Shown here one piece after another: positions 1 to 8,849 of a stretch of 64,000 nt of DNA. The notes below the pieces were generated by a model that searched no databases, was not told the DNA's origin, and saw only the letters and a program-made list of their open reading frames with translations. Source of the DNA: Oceanithermus profundus DSM 14977 (lineage in GTDB: Bacteria > Deinococcota > Deinococci > Deinococcales > Marinithermaceae); the NCBI RefSeq assembly GCF_000183745.1, contig NC_014761.1, positions 2,108,001 to 2,172,000 of the forward strand. The letters are read 5' to 3'. The stretch's first letter is position 1; each line of letters opens with the position of its first letter. The position numbers were made by a program, and so were the translations under genes.

Positions 1-625
1 CCAGGACGGCGGTGACGACCAGCGTCACCCCCAGCAGCACCGCCCCCAGCGCCAGCGCGCTCTCCAGCTCGCCCTTGCGGGTCTCCAGCACGACCGCGGT
101 GGTGAGCACCCGGGTGTGAAAGCGGATGTCCCCGCCGACGATCGTGGCCGCCCCCACCTCGCTGATCGCCGCGCCGAAGCCGGCGGCGAGCGCCGCGACG
201 ATCGGCCGGCGGCTCTCCCAGAGCAGGGTGGCGAGCACCTGCCGCTCCGTGCCGCCGAGGCCGCGCACCAAGCGCCGCACCCCCTCGGCGCGCACCCGCA
301 CCGCCGCCAGGGTGAAGCCGGCGATCATGGGAAAGGCCAGCACCGCCTCCGCCAGCACCATGGCCAGCGGGGTGAAGAGCAGCCCCAGCCCGCCCAGCGG
401 CCCGCTGCGCGAGAGCAGGAAGTAGAAGAGCAGCCCGACGACCACCGGCGGCAGCCCCATCCCCGCGTAGAGGACGACCTGGGCGCCCATGCGCCCCCGC
501 CGCGGCCGCGAACCCAGCCACACCCCGAGGGGGAGGCCGAAGAGGGCGGCGAGCAGCGTGGCGGCCCCCGCCACCCCCAGGCTGCGGGCGGCGATCTCCC
601 CGACCTCGGCCCAGGCGAGGGTCAA
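1..625 (-). CDS. tupB: Tungstate/molybdate-type ABC transporter permease (partial, 3' end outside window)
   Basis: The minus strand from 625 to the window edge is an open frame of 208 codons that translates as a hydrophobic ABC permease. It carries an EAA-like loop (VRGLGGTERQVLATLLW) and ends, as far as visible, in a further membrane segment. It begins with a TTG directly after the TAG of the binding-protein gene (TAG at 628-626, TTG at 625-623), so the two are translationally coupled. The pairing with a TupA-type binding protein makes an anion importer (tungstate, possibly molybdate) the best call. The ATPase gene would lie further downstream, beyond position 1. Substrate is inferred from the neighbour, not visible in the permease. 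Confidence 0.8.
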   Translation of the reverse strand, partial: MTLAWAEVGEIAARSLGVAGAATLLAALFGLPLGVWLGSRPRRGRMGAQVVLYAGMGLPPVVVGLLFYFLLSRSGPLGGLGLLFTPLAMVLAEAVLAFPMIAGFTLAAVRVRAEGVRRLVRGLGGTERQVLATLLWESRRPIVAALAAGFGAAISEVGAATIVGGDIRFHTRVLTTAVVLETRKGELESALALGAVLLGVTLVVTAVL

Positions 626-1447
626 CTAAGGGTTCACCTCCACCTTGCAGCGGCCGTAGAGGGGGTTGAAGAGGCTCTTCCCGAAGCGGTCCTTCAGGTA
701 GGCGCCGATTTGCTGCTGCACGTCCGGACGCAGCAGGTAGGCGCGCAAGGCGTAGGCCGCCTCGCGGTTCGCCCCGGGGAAGCGCTCGGGGTTCACCACC
801 ATGTAGCCGTACTGGTTGAGCATGCGCGGATCGGGGCGGTCGAAGAGGCCTTCGAGGTCCACCTTGTCGCGCATGAAGAGGAAGGTGCCGAGGTCGGTGA
901 GGGTGTAGGCGCGCTTCTCGGCGGCCAGGGTGAGCGTCGCCCCCATGCCGCTGCCCGACTCCAGGTACCAGGGGCGGCCCGCGGGGTCGAGCCCGGCGGC
1001 GCGCCACAACGCCTGTTCGCGGTGGTAGGTGCCGGAGTTGTCGCCGCGGCTGACAAAGGCGGCCTCCGCCGCGAAGATGCGGCGCATGGCGTCCAGGGCG
1101 TCCGCGGCCGCGCCCACGCCCGCAGGGTCGGCGGCGGGGCCGGCGATCACGAAGTTGTTGTAGGCGATGCAGGCGTGGGCCACGCCCTTGCCCTCGCGCA
1201 GGAACCGGGCCTCCAGGTCGGGGGCGTGCACCAGCACGGCGTCGGCGTCGCCGCGCCCGGCGATGGCCAGCGCCTGGCCGGTGCCCACCGCGATCACCTG
1301 CACCGGCACCCCGGTCTCGCGGGTGAAGCCGGGGAGGATCGCCTCGAGCAGGCCCGAATCGTTGACGCTGGTGGTGGTGGCCAGGCGCAGCGGCGCGGCC
1401 GCCAGCGCCGCCCCCAGGAGCAGACCCAACGCGATGAGCTTCTTCAT
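626..1447 (-). CDS. tupA: Tungstate-type ABC transporter substrate-binding protein
   Basis: This 273-residue exported solute-binding protein begins with a Sec signal peptide (MKKLIALGLLLGAALAA). It continues with the ATTTSVNDSGLL segment typical of TupA/WtpA-like tungstate binders, and has the PBP-like (PstS-like) fold signature GRGDADAVLVHAP. A perfect GGAGGTGA ribosome-binding site precedes the ATG by 3-4 nt of spacer. The permease gene follows immediately. No lipobox cysteine is seen, so the protein is either periplasmic or surface-retained by other means. Tungstate preference over molybdate is a family-level inference from the N-terminal motif. Confidence 0.85.
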   Translation of the reverse strand: MKKLIALGLLLGAALAAAPLRLATTTSVNDSGLLEAILPGFTRETGVPVQVIAVGTGQALAIAGRGDADAVLVHAPDLEARFLREGKGVAHACIAYNNFVIAGPAADPAGVGAAADALDAMRRIFAAEAAFVSRGDNSGTYHREQALWRAAGLDPAGRPWYLESGSGMGATLTLAAEKRAYTLTDLGTFLFMRDKVDLEGLFDRPDPRMLNQYGYMVVNPERFPGANREAAYALRAYLLRPDVQQQIGAYLKDRFGKSLFNPLYGRCKVEVNP

Positions 1448-1461
1448 CGGTCACCTCCGTA

Positions 1462-1489
1462 TTGCACGACGTTGCAACACCCCCATTCT
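1462..1489 (-). promoter_or_regulatory. tupA promoter -10 box with adjacent inverted repeat
   Basis: On the minus strand a TAGAAT box (1489-1484) is followed by an inverted repeat TTGCA-N6-TGCAA (1462-1477) between the -10 box and the ribosome-binding site. The dyad sits where a repressor would cover the start of transcription. The arms are only 5 bp, so it could be chance; an anion-responsive repressor is a guess. Confidence 0.4.
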
Positions 1490-1504
1490 AGCGCCCGCGC
1501 CCCC

Positions 1505-1532
1505 GGCAAACGCCCCGCCTGGCGGCGGGGCG
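1505..1532 (-). terminator. Terminator downstream of the S1-domain gene
   Basis: A 9-bp stem CGCCCCGCC/GGCGGGGCG (1511-1519 with 1524-1532) with a 4-nt loop lies 18 nt beyond the stop codon of the S1-domain gene and is followed on the minus strand by a short TTT. The weak T-tract lowers confidence in intrinsic termination. Confidence 0.55.
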
Positions 1533-1549
1533 TGCAACGGACGGTCCGG

Positions 1550-1930
1550 TTAGCGTTTCTTGCGGCCGCGGCCGCGCTTCTTGCCGCCTCCGGCGTCCCC
1601 TCCGGAGTCGGAGCCGCGCATGAAGCTCTTGAGCTTGTGCTCGAACTCGGGGGCCTGCCGCGGCAGCCTCCGGGGCTTGGGCGGGTCGACGGGCTTCTCC
1701 ATGAGCTCCTTGATGGAGAGGTCGAGCCGCCCCTTGTCGTCGCGCCCAAGGACGAAGACCTCGACGATGTCGCCCTCGTTCAAGAAGTCGCGCACGTTCT
1801 TGACGAACTCGTGCGCGATCTCGGAGATGTGCACGAGTCCCGATTCGCCTCCGGGAAGCTCCACAAAGGCGCCGAAGTCCATGACCCGCGTAACGCGGCC
1901 TTCCACGATGCTGCCTGCTTCGTACTTCAT
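1550..1930 (-). CDS. S1-domain RNA-binding protein (YugI/GSP13-like)
   Basis: The 126-residue protein has one S1 OB-fold domain over residues 1-75 (GSIVEGRVTRVMDFGAFVEL, GLVHISEIA, VFVLGRDDKGRLDLSIKE). After it comes a proline-rich linker and a very basic tail, GGGKKRGRGRKKR. Single-S1-domain proteins of this type bind RNA and associate with ribosomes; which RNA is bound is not visible. The basic tail would add nonspecific nucleic-acid affinity. It is transcribed alone from a promoter facing the acyl-CoA dehydrogenase gene and ends at a hairpin. Confidence 0.85.
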   Translation of the reverse strand: MKYEAGSIVEGRVTRVMDFGAFVELPGGESGLVHISEIAHEFVKNVRDFLNEGDIVEVFVLGRDDKGRLDLSIKELMEKPVDPPKPRRLPRQAPEFEHKLKSFMRGSDSGGDAGGGKKRGRGRKKR

Positions 1931-2011
1931 TCAGTTCTTCCTCCATGGGGCGCGACCCGCACGCTGGCGGCAGGGACCTAAGGCAAGGCTTTTCGCGCTC
2001 ACGATGGGGCC

Positions 2012-2039
2012 ACTATAGCACATCGCCCCCGGCAGGCAA
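2012..2039 (-). promoter_or_regulatory. Promoter of the S1-domain gene
   Basis: Minus strand: TTGCCT (2039-2034), 16-bp spacer, TATAGT (2017-2012). This is a conventional sigma-A-like promoter giving a leader of about 75 nt before the ATG at 1930. Confidence 0.55.
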
Positions 2040-2058
2040 GCCCGTCTATATAACGCTT

Positions 2059-2106
2059 TTCATGCGGCAGTCCCTGAAGTGATATATTGGCGGTACGGAG
2101 GTCGCC
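2059..2106 (+). promoter_or_regulatory. Promoter and ribosome-binding site of the acyl-CoA dehydrogenase gene
   Basis: A TATATT box (2083-2088) is preceded at 18 bp by a weak TTCATG. ACGGAGG (2095-2101) then serves the GTG at 2107. The strong Shine-Dalgarno at correct spacing decides the GTG start. Confidence 0.5.
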
Positions 2107-3276
<1,170 letters not shown>

Positions 3277-3335
3277 ACGCGGCCTTCCCCCAGTTGGGGG
3301 TACGCCGACCCGGCGGACTCGGCTACCCTGAGGGC

Positions 3336-3734
3336 ATGAAAGGCGCGAAGGGCCGCGGTGCGGGCGCGCGCCGCGGCGGAGCCGCACGGCGCGGCGGCTT
3401 CACGCTCATCGAGCTGCTCATCGTCCTCGCCATCGTCGGCGTCCTGGCCGCCGTCCTGCTGCCCTCGCTCGTCCGCGCCCGGGTGCTGGCCAACCAGCAG
3501 GCCGCAAACGCCTTCGCCCACAACGTCTACAAGGCCTCGTTCGCCTACGTGGCCGCCTCGTCCGATTTGGCCGTGGTCACCGACGGCGACTGCCGCGACG
3601 GTTACACCGCCGGTGGCTACCACGTCGCCGCAGCCGGGCCCATGGTCGCGGCCTGTCGGGTGACCGACGCCGACGGCAACGGCGTGCCCGAGGTGGAGGT
3701 GCAGGACCGCTACGGCAACACCTACCGCTTCTAG
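3336..3734 (+). CDS. Type IV pilin-like protein (prepilin N-terminus)
   Basis: The 132-residue protein starts with an unusually long, Arg/Gly/Ala-rich leader of about 20 residues, then GGFTLIELLIVLAIVGVLAAV. This is the class III signal in which prepilin peptidase cuts G|F and the +5 Glu is retained. The globular part is short (about 90 residues), has two cysteines that could pair (DGDCRDG, VAACRV), and ends DADGNGVPEVEVQDRYG. It could be a minor pilin or pseudopilin of the type IV pilus/DNA uptake system or type II secretion. A TACCCT box lies 6 nt before the ATG, indicating a leaderless transcript. Confidence 0.85.
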   Translation: MKGAKGRGAGARRGGAARRGGFTLIELLIVLAIVGVLAAVLLPSLVRARVLANQQAANAFAHNVYKASFAYVAASSDLAVVTDGDCRDGYTAGGYHVAAAGPMVAACRVTDADGNGVPEVEVQDRYGNTYRF

Positions 3735-3758
3735 GCCGGGCGGCGCGCGCCGCCCGGC
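3735..3758 (+). terminator. GC-rich hairpin after the pilin-like gene
   Basis: An 11-bp perfect inverted repeat starts one base after the stop codon (3735-3745 with 3748-3758). It lacks a T-tract, so it may be a weak or factor-dependent terminator or an mRNA 3' stabiliser. Confidence 0.5.
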
Positions 3759-3794
3759 TAGGCTTCCGCCCCCCACGTCGCATAGACTGACGGC

Positions 3795-4988
3795 GTGAGC
3801 GAACGACTTTTCTGGCAGGACCCCTACGCCACCGCCTTCACGGCCACGGTCACGCGCGTCCGGGAGGAGGGCGGCCGCTTTCTGGTCGAGCTCGACCGCA
3901 CCCTCTTCTACCCCACCTCGGGCGGCCAGCCCCACGACACCGGCACCCTGGGCGGGGTGCGGGTGCTGGACGTCTTCGAACCCGAGAAACACGGCCAGCG
4001 CATCGTGCACGTGCTGGAGGCGCCGCTCGAGGAAGGCGCCGCGGTGGAGGGGAAGATCGACTGGACCCGCCGCTACCGCCACATGCAGCGCCACACCGGC
4101 CAACACGTCCTCAGCCAGGCCTTCCTGCGCGCGGCGCAGTGGAACACCATCGCGGTGAGCCTGGCGGGGCCGGAGATCCACATCGACTTCGACGTCTGGC
4201 CGGGCCCCGGGGCGGCCGAAGAGGTGCTCGCCGAGGCCGAGGCGCTGGCGAACTGGGCCGTCTACGCCAACCTGGCGGTGAGCGCGCGCGAGGTGCCCGA
4301 GGCGCAGGTGCCGCTGTTGCCGCTCCGGCGCATGCCCAAGGTGCGCGGTTCGGTGCGGGTGGTCCAGATCGAGGACTGGGACCTCGCCCCCTGCGGCGGC
4401 ACCCACCTGCGCAGCACCGCCGAGGCGGGGCCGATCAAGCTGCTGGGCTTCGAGAAGGGCAAGAAGAAGACGATTCGGGTCTACGCCCGCACCGGCTGGG
4501 AGGCGCTGGAGGACTACGCCGCCAAGCACCGCACCCTGAAGGCGCTGGCCGGGCGCTTCTCGGCGGGGGTCTTCGACGTGCCCGAACGGGTGCAGAAGCT
4601 CGAGGACGAGCTCTACGCCGCGCGCGGCGAGGCGCAGGCGCTGGCCGCGGAGCTGGCGGAGCACTATGCCCGCGAGCTGGCGCAGGCGGGCTTCCCGGCG
4701 GCGCGCCAGGTGCCGCTGGCGGCGCTGGCGGAGACGGGGCGGCGGGTCGCCGAGTGGCCGGGGGCGCTGGCGCTTCTGGCCGCGCTCGAGCCCGGCGGCG
4801 AACACGCGCGGCTGCTGCTGGTGGCCCACCCCGACCGCGAAGCCGAGCTGCGGTCGCTGTGGCGGGAGCGGCTCGAGCCCCTGGGGGCCAGGGGCGGGGG
4901 CCGCGGTCACATACAGGGGCGGCTCGCGGCGGGTAAACTGCAGCTTGCGCTCGAAGCGTTCTCGGGCGCGGCAAAGGAGAACCCATGA
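3795..4988 (+). CDS. alaX: AlaX-type alanyl-tRNA editing protein, long form
   Basis: The 397-residue protein is homologous to the editing half of alanyl-tRNA synthetase and would hydrolyse mischarged Ser- or Gly-tRNA(Ala) in trans. The four zinc ligands are intact: His100 and His104 in RHTGQHVLSQ, and Cys200 and His204 in CGGTHLRST. The N-terminal beta-barrel motif FYPTSGGQPHDTG (39-51) is also present. Residues 250 to the end form a coiled-coil plus DHHA1-like RNA-binding region, as in the AlaX-L subgroup. The GTG start is leaderless (TAGACT, 6 nt gap). Its stop overlaps the next gene by ATGA. Confidence 0.9.
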   Translation: MSERLFWQDPYATAFTATVTRVREEGGRFLVELDRTLFYPTSGGQPHDTGTLGGVRVLDVFEPEKHGQRIVHVLEAPLEEGAAVEGKIDWTRRYRHMQRHTGQHVLSQAFLRAAQWNTIAVSLAGPEIHIDFDVWPGPGAAEEVLAEAEALANWAVYANLAVSAREVPEAQVPLLPLRRMPKVRGSVRVVQIEDWDLAPCGGTHLRSTAEAGPIKLLGFEKGKKKTIRVYARTGWEALEDYAAKHRTLKALAGRFSAGVFDVPERVQKLEDELYAARGEAQALAAELAEHYARELAQAGFPAARQVPLAALAETGRRVAEWPGALALLAALEPGGEHARLLLVAHPDREAELRSLWRERLEPLGARGGGRGHIQGRLAAGKLQLALEAFSGAAKENP

Positions 4989-5209
4989 GCACGACGCACC
5001 CCAAACCCCTCGGCGACGCCGTCTTGGACCTGAAGCCCGGCGACCGCCTCTTCGATCCCCAGGCCCACAGGGGCTACCTGATCTACGGCATCCGCATCTA
5101 CGACGACTACGACCACGGCATGCTCGACACCTACTTCGACCTCATCGCCGAAGACGGCACCCACGTAGTGCTGCAGGGGCTGGCCATCAGCCGCTGGGAA
5201 AAGCTCTGA
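4985..5209 (+). CDS. Small hypothetical protein co-transcribed with alaX
   Basis: A 74-residue acidic protein with aromatic-rich sequence (YLIYGIRIYDDYDHG, LDTYFDLIAEDG) and no signal peptide or membrane segment. I do not recognise a family. It overlaps the alaX stop by ATGA and has its own AAAGGAGA ribosome-binding site, so coupled expression with the editing protein is expected. An intrinsic terminator closes the pair. Confidence 0.75.
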   Translation: MSTTHPKPLGDAVLDLKPGDRLFDPQAHRGYLIYGIRIYDDYDHGMLDTYFDLIAEDGTHVVLQGLAISRWEKL

Positions 5210-5228
5210 AGCGAGGGCGCCACGGTAA

Positions 5229-5253
5229 GGCGGGCCACGGCCCGCCCTTTTTT
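5229..5253 (+). terminator. Intrinsic terminator after the alaX operon
   Basis: Stem GGCGGGC/GCCCGCC (5229-5235 with 5240-5246), 4-nt loop, then C and six T. It is the most canonical intrinsic terminator in the window. Confidence 0.85.
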
Positions 5254-5288
5254 CACCCGGTACAATGGCGCATGACAAAGGAGGCGGC

Positions 5289-7622
5289 ATGCGCGTGCTC
5301 ACAATCCTTGGTCGGGTCCTCGCGGGCCTGATCGTCCTGGTCCTGCTGCTCGCCGTGGGCGGCTACTACTACCTGAAGAACGCCACCCTGCCCCAGACCA
5401 ACGGCCGGCTCGTCACCCCCGGCCTCTCGGCGCCGGTGGAGATCCTCCGCGACGCCAACGGCATCGTCCACGTCAAGGCCGCGAACGAGCACGACCTCTT
5501 CTTCGGTCAGGCGGTGGCCCACGCCCAGGAGCGGCTGTGGCAGATGGAGTTCCAGCGGCGCATCGGCGCCGGCCGGCTCGCCGAGGTGCTGGGCGAGGCG
5601 GCCGTGCCCACCGACAAGTTCCTGCGCACCCTCGGGGTCTACCGCGCCGCCGAGCAGGCCTACGAAAACCTGCCGGACGACCTGAAGGCCATCGTCGACG
5701 CCTACGTGGACGGGGTCAACGCCTACCTGGCCACGAACCCGCCGCTGCCGCTCGAGTTCAAGCTGCTCGGCTTCGAGCCCGAGCCCTGGACGCCGGCCGA
5801 CGTGCTGGTGTGGCAGAAGATGATGAGCTACGACCTCAGCGGCAACTACGAGGAAGAGCTGCAGCGCTACCGGCTGCTGGCCCGCGGGCTCAGCAAGGCG
5901 CGCATCGAGGCGCTCATCCCCGGCTATCCGGCCGCGGCCCCCACGATCGTGCGGCGCATTCCCGAGCGGCTGCGCCCGCGGCCTGTCCGCGAAACGGCCC
6001 CGGCCCCCGCGCCCCAGGGCGCGGCCTGGGTGGAGGAGCTGCTGGCGCTGGCACGCACCCTCCCCAGCAGCCTCGAGGCCTCGAACAACTGGGTGGTGGG
6101 CCCCGAGCGCAGCACCACCGGCAAGCCGCTGCTCGCCAACGACCCCCACCTGGGGCTCTCGGCCCCCTCGATCTGGATGCTGATGGAGCTCGAGGCCCCC
6201 ACCTACCGCGCCACCGGCGCCACCTTCCCGGGGCTGCCCACGATCGTCATCGGCAAGAACGAGCGCATCGCCTGGGGGGTGACGAACCACGCCGCCGACG
6301 TGCAGGACCTCTACGTGCTCGAGGAGGCGGAGGGCGGCTACCGCTACCGGGGCGAGGTGCGCCCCTACCACCTCCGGCGCGAGACGATCGCGGTCAAGGA
6401 CGCCGACCCGGTGGTGCTCGAGGTGCGCGAGACCGTCTACGGTCCGGTGATCTCCGACGTCGTGGGCGCCCCCGAAGGACAGGCGCTGGCGCTCCGCTGG
6501 GTCAGCCTCGAGCCTAGCGACGAGACGATGGCCGCCTTCTACGGCATCGGCAAGGCGGCGAACTGGGAGGAGTTCACCGCCGCGCTTTTGCGCCTGAAGG
6601 CCCCGAGCCAGAACTTCGTCTACGCCGACGTGGAGGGCAACATCGGCTACCTCGCCCCGGGCAAGATCCCGGTGCGCAAACCCGGCCACTCGGGCAAGTA
6701 CCCGGTGCCCGGCACCGGCGAATGGGACTGGGTGGGCTTCGTGCCCGCGGAGGCCCTGCCCCGGACCTACAACCCGCCCGAAGGGTACATCGTCACCGCG
6801 AACAACCGCTCGACCCCCGAGGGCTGGCCCTACACCTTCACCCACGACTGGGCCCCGGGCTTTCGGGCCGCGCGCATCGAGCAGCTGATCCGCGCGAGAC
6901 CCAAGCTGAGCCCCGAGGACTTCGCGCGCATCCAAGGCGACGAGGTCAGCCTGATGGCCCGGAGCTTCCGCCCGGTGCTCGAGCGCCTGCGCCCCCAGAG
7001 CGAACGCGCCGCCGAGTGGCACAGGAAGCTGCTCGCCTGGGACGCGAACGAAACCGCCTCCAGCACCGAGGCCACCGTCTTCCAGGCCTGGTACGCGGAG
7101 CTGGCGCGGCTGCCCGAAGCCGAGGTGGGCCAGGCCTACTGGAACGAACCCCTCTATCTGAAACGCGCGCTGCTCGAAGGCGATCCCGCCTGCGACGCCC
7201 GCGGCGTGAGCTGCCTGGACTTCGCCGCCCAGGCGCTGGAGCGCGCCCTGGCGCGCCTCGACGCCCTGGGCGGGATCGTCCCCTGGGGGCAGCTCCACCC
7301 CGCGGTCTTCGATCACGGGGTGATGACCCACCAGCCCCAGCTGCGCCGCTTCTTCGACCGCGAGATCGCCCACGGCGGGGACCGCTTCACCGTCAACATG
7401 GGGGCCTACGACTTCGCCACCTTCCGGATGAACCACGGACCCAGCTACCGCGAGATCGTGGCCCTGGGCCTCCCCGAACAGAGCTACTGGATCCACCCGA
7501 TGGGCCAGTCGGGCAACGTCCTCAGCCGCCACTACGCCGACCTGCTGCCGCTTTGGGCGAACGTCGAGTACCTGCCGATGGGTACGGGGGAACCGGTGGC
7601 GCGGCTGGTGCTCGAACCCTAG
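5289..7622 (+). CDS. Penicillin-acylase family (peptidase S45) N-terminal-nucleophile hydrolase, membrane-anchored
   Basis: The 777-residue precursor has an N-terminal membrane anchor (LTILGRVLAGLIVLVLLLAVGG), then the alpha chain, a Pro/Ala/Arg-rich spacer peptide around residues 225-250, and the beta chain. The beta chain begins at Ser265 in EASNNWVVGPERS. Ser265 is the autocatalytic cleavage site and nucleophile of the family (beta-lactam acylases, acyl-homoserine-lactone acylases, related amidases). The substrate is unknown. The ATG at 5289 follows AAGGAGGC. An in-frame ATG at 5265 lies inside the -10 box (TACAAT, 5261-5266) and is rejected. From the same box a leaderless out-of-frame ATG at 5272 opens a 19-codon frame ending at 5331 that overlaps the start, a possible uORF. 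Confidence 0.88.
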   Translation: MRVLTILGRVLAGLIVLVLLLAVGGYYYLKNATLPQTNGRLVTPGLSAPVEILRDANGIVHVKAANEHDLFFGQAVAHAQERLWQMEFQRRIGAGRLAEVLGEAAVPTDKFLRTLGVYRAAEQAYENLPDDLKAIVDAYVDGVNAYLATNPPLPLEFKLLGFEPEPWTPADVLVWQKMMSYDLSGNYEEELQRYRLLARGLSKARIEALIPGYPAAAPTIVRRIPERLRPRPVRETAPAPAPQGAAWVEELLALARTLPSSLEASNNWVVGPERSTTGKPLLANDPHLGLSAPSIWMLMELEAPTYRATGATFPGLPTIVIGKNERIAWGVTNHAADVQDLYVLEEAEGGYRYRGEVRPYHLRRETIAVKDADPVVLEVRETVYGPVISDVVGAPEGQALALRWVSLEPSDETMAAFYGIGKAANWEEFTAALLRLKAPSQNFVYADVEGNIGYLAPGKIPVRKPGHSGKYPVPGTGEWDWVGFVPAEALPRTYNPPEGYIVTANNRSTPEGWPYTFTHDWAPGFRAARIEQLIRARPKLSPEDFARIQGDEVSLMARSFRPVLERLRPQSERAAEWHRKLLAWDANETASSTEATVFQAWYAELARLPEAEVGQAYWNEPLYLKRALLEGDPACDARGVSCLDFAAQALERALARLDALGGIVPWGQLHPAVFDHGVMTHQPQLRRFFDREIAHGGDRFTVNMGAYDFATFRMNHGPSYREIVALGLPEQSYWIHPMGQSGNVLSRHYADLLPLWANVEYLPMGTGEPVARLVLEP

Positions 7623-7630
7623 CGCCGACG

Positions 7631-8815
7631 CTAGAGGTACTCCGCCCGGTCGGGCTCGTCTTCCCAGAGCGCGGGCAGCCGGCCGGGGCGGCGCCAGACC
7701 TCCCAGCGCGCCCCGTCCCAGGCGTAGGCGCCGGGCCGAGGATGGTCGAGGTAGTCGAGGTGCATCGCCTCCCCGTAGGCCCCCGCCTCGAGGAAGGCCA
7801 CGGCGTCGCCCTCGCGGGGCACCGGCAGCTCCACGTCGCGCGCCAGCACGTCGCCCGACTCGCAGGCGGGGCCCGCCAGGTCGTAGACCGCGGTGCGCTC
7901 GGAGGCGTAGAGCGGCCGCACCGGGTGGCGGGCGCCGTAGAGCAGCGGCCGCAGGAAGGCGGTCATCCCGGCGTCCAGCAGCAGGTAGCGCCGGCGCGTC
8001 CGCTTTTCGGCCCAGACGCGCGCGACCAGCACGCCGGCGTCGGCGACCAGGGCGCGGCCGGGCTCGATCCACAGCTCCGCCCCGTAGGCCCGCGCCAGCG
8101 CGAACATCCCCGGGGCCAGGTCCCGCGGGTCCAGGTCGAGGCCGAAGCCGCCCCCCAGGTCGAGCACCTCCAGGGGACCCACCCGCTCGCGCAGCCGCTG
8201 GAGCACCTCGAGCCGGGCGGCGAAGTCCGCGGGGTTGTGCAGGTTGGAACCCAGGTGCACGTGCAGGCCGCGCATCTCCAGACCGAGTTCGCGTCCGCGC
8301 GCGAAGACGTCGGGCCAGTCCTCGGGCAGCACCCCGAACTGGCTGTCGCCGCGGCCGGTGGCCAGGTGGGGGTGGGTGTCCACGGGCAGGTCGGGGTTGA
8401 GCCGCAGCAGCACCCGCGCCTCCGGCAGACGCTGCGCGATCCGCTCCAGGTCGGCCCGGGAGTCGGCGACCAGCGTGGGCACCCCCGAGCGCGCCAGCTC
8501 CCCCAGCACCTCCGGTGGCTTGACCGGGCCGTTCAGCACCACCTCGTCGGGCATGAAGCCGGCCACGTAGGCGCGCACGACCTCGCCCAGGCTCACCGCC
8601 TCCGCACCCAGGCCCTGCGACCGCAGGCGCTCGAGCAGGCGCAGCCGCGGGTTGGCCTTGAGCGCGTAGAAGACGCGGGCCGTCGGAAAGGCCTCCAGGT
8701 AGCGGCGGGTCCGCTCCTCGATGCGGCGCAGGTCGTAGGCGTAGAAGGGGGTGGGCACGCGCCCGAGGAGGTCGTGCAGCGCGCGCATGAAGTCCTCGGG
8801 GGGCTCGTAGGGCAT
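7631..8815 (-). CDS. lysA: Diaminopimelate decarboxylase family protein (PLP, fold type III)
   Basis: The 394-residue protein has the PLP-binding lysine in YALKAN (Lys53), the HLGSNLHN and LDLGGGFGLDL phosphate-binding segments, WIEPGRALV, and the cross-subunit ACESGDVLA motif. This places it with LysA/ornithine-arginine decarboxylase-like enzymes, LysA the best fit by length and CESGD motif. Many Thermales make lysine through alpha-aminoadipate, so a DAP decarboxylase is noteworthy here, and another carboxy substrate is possible. It converges with the S45 gene, separated by only 8 nt without a terminator. It starts leaderless (TATCGT, 5-nt gap). Confidence 0.82.
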   Translation of the reverse strand: MPYEPPEDFMRALHDLLGRVPTPFYAYDLRRIEERTRRYLEAFPTARVFYALKANPRLRLLERLRSQGLGAEAVSLGEVVRAYVAGFMPDEVVLNGPVKPPEVLGELARSGVPTLVADSRADLERIAQRLPEARVLLRLNPDLPVDTHPHLATGRGDSQFGVLPEDWPDVFARGRELGLEMRGLHVHLGSNLHNPADFAARLEVLQRLRERVGPLEVLDLGGGFGLDLDPRDLAPGMFALARAYGAELWIEPGRALVADAGVLVARVWAEKRTRRRYLLLDAGMTAFLRPLLYGARHPVRPLYASERTAVYDLAGPACESGDVLARDVELPVPREGDAVAFLEAGAYGEAMHLDYLDHPRPGAYAWDGARWEVWRRPGRLPALWEDEPDRAEYL

Positions 8816-8820
8816 GCCTT

Positions 8821-8843
8821 ACGATACCCCGCCGTTGTATCCT
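8821..8843. promoter_or_regulatory. Divergent leaderless promoters of lysA and the amidotransferase gene
   Basis: Only 34 bp separate the two start codons. Minus-strand TATCGT (8826-8821) lies 5 nt from the lysA ATG, and plus-strand TATCCT (8838-8843) lies 6 nt from the ATG at 8850. Polymerases would collide or exclude one another. Confidence 0.6.
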
Positions 8844-8849
8844 GATCCC

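Noticed and set aside
116-1981. 621-codon plus-strand frame over tupA/tupB and the S1 gene
   Set aside because: Crosses promoters and stop regions of three real minus-strand genes; low-complexity translation.
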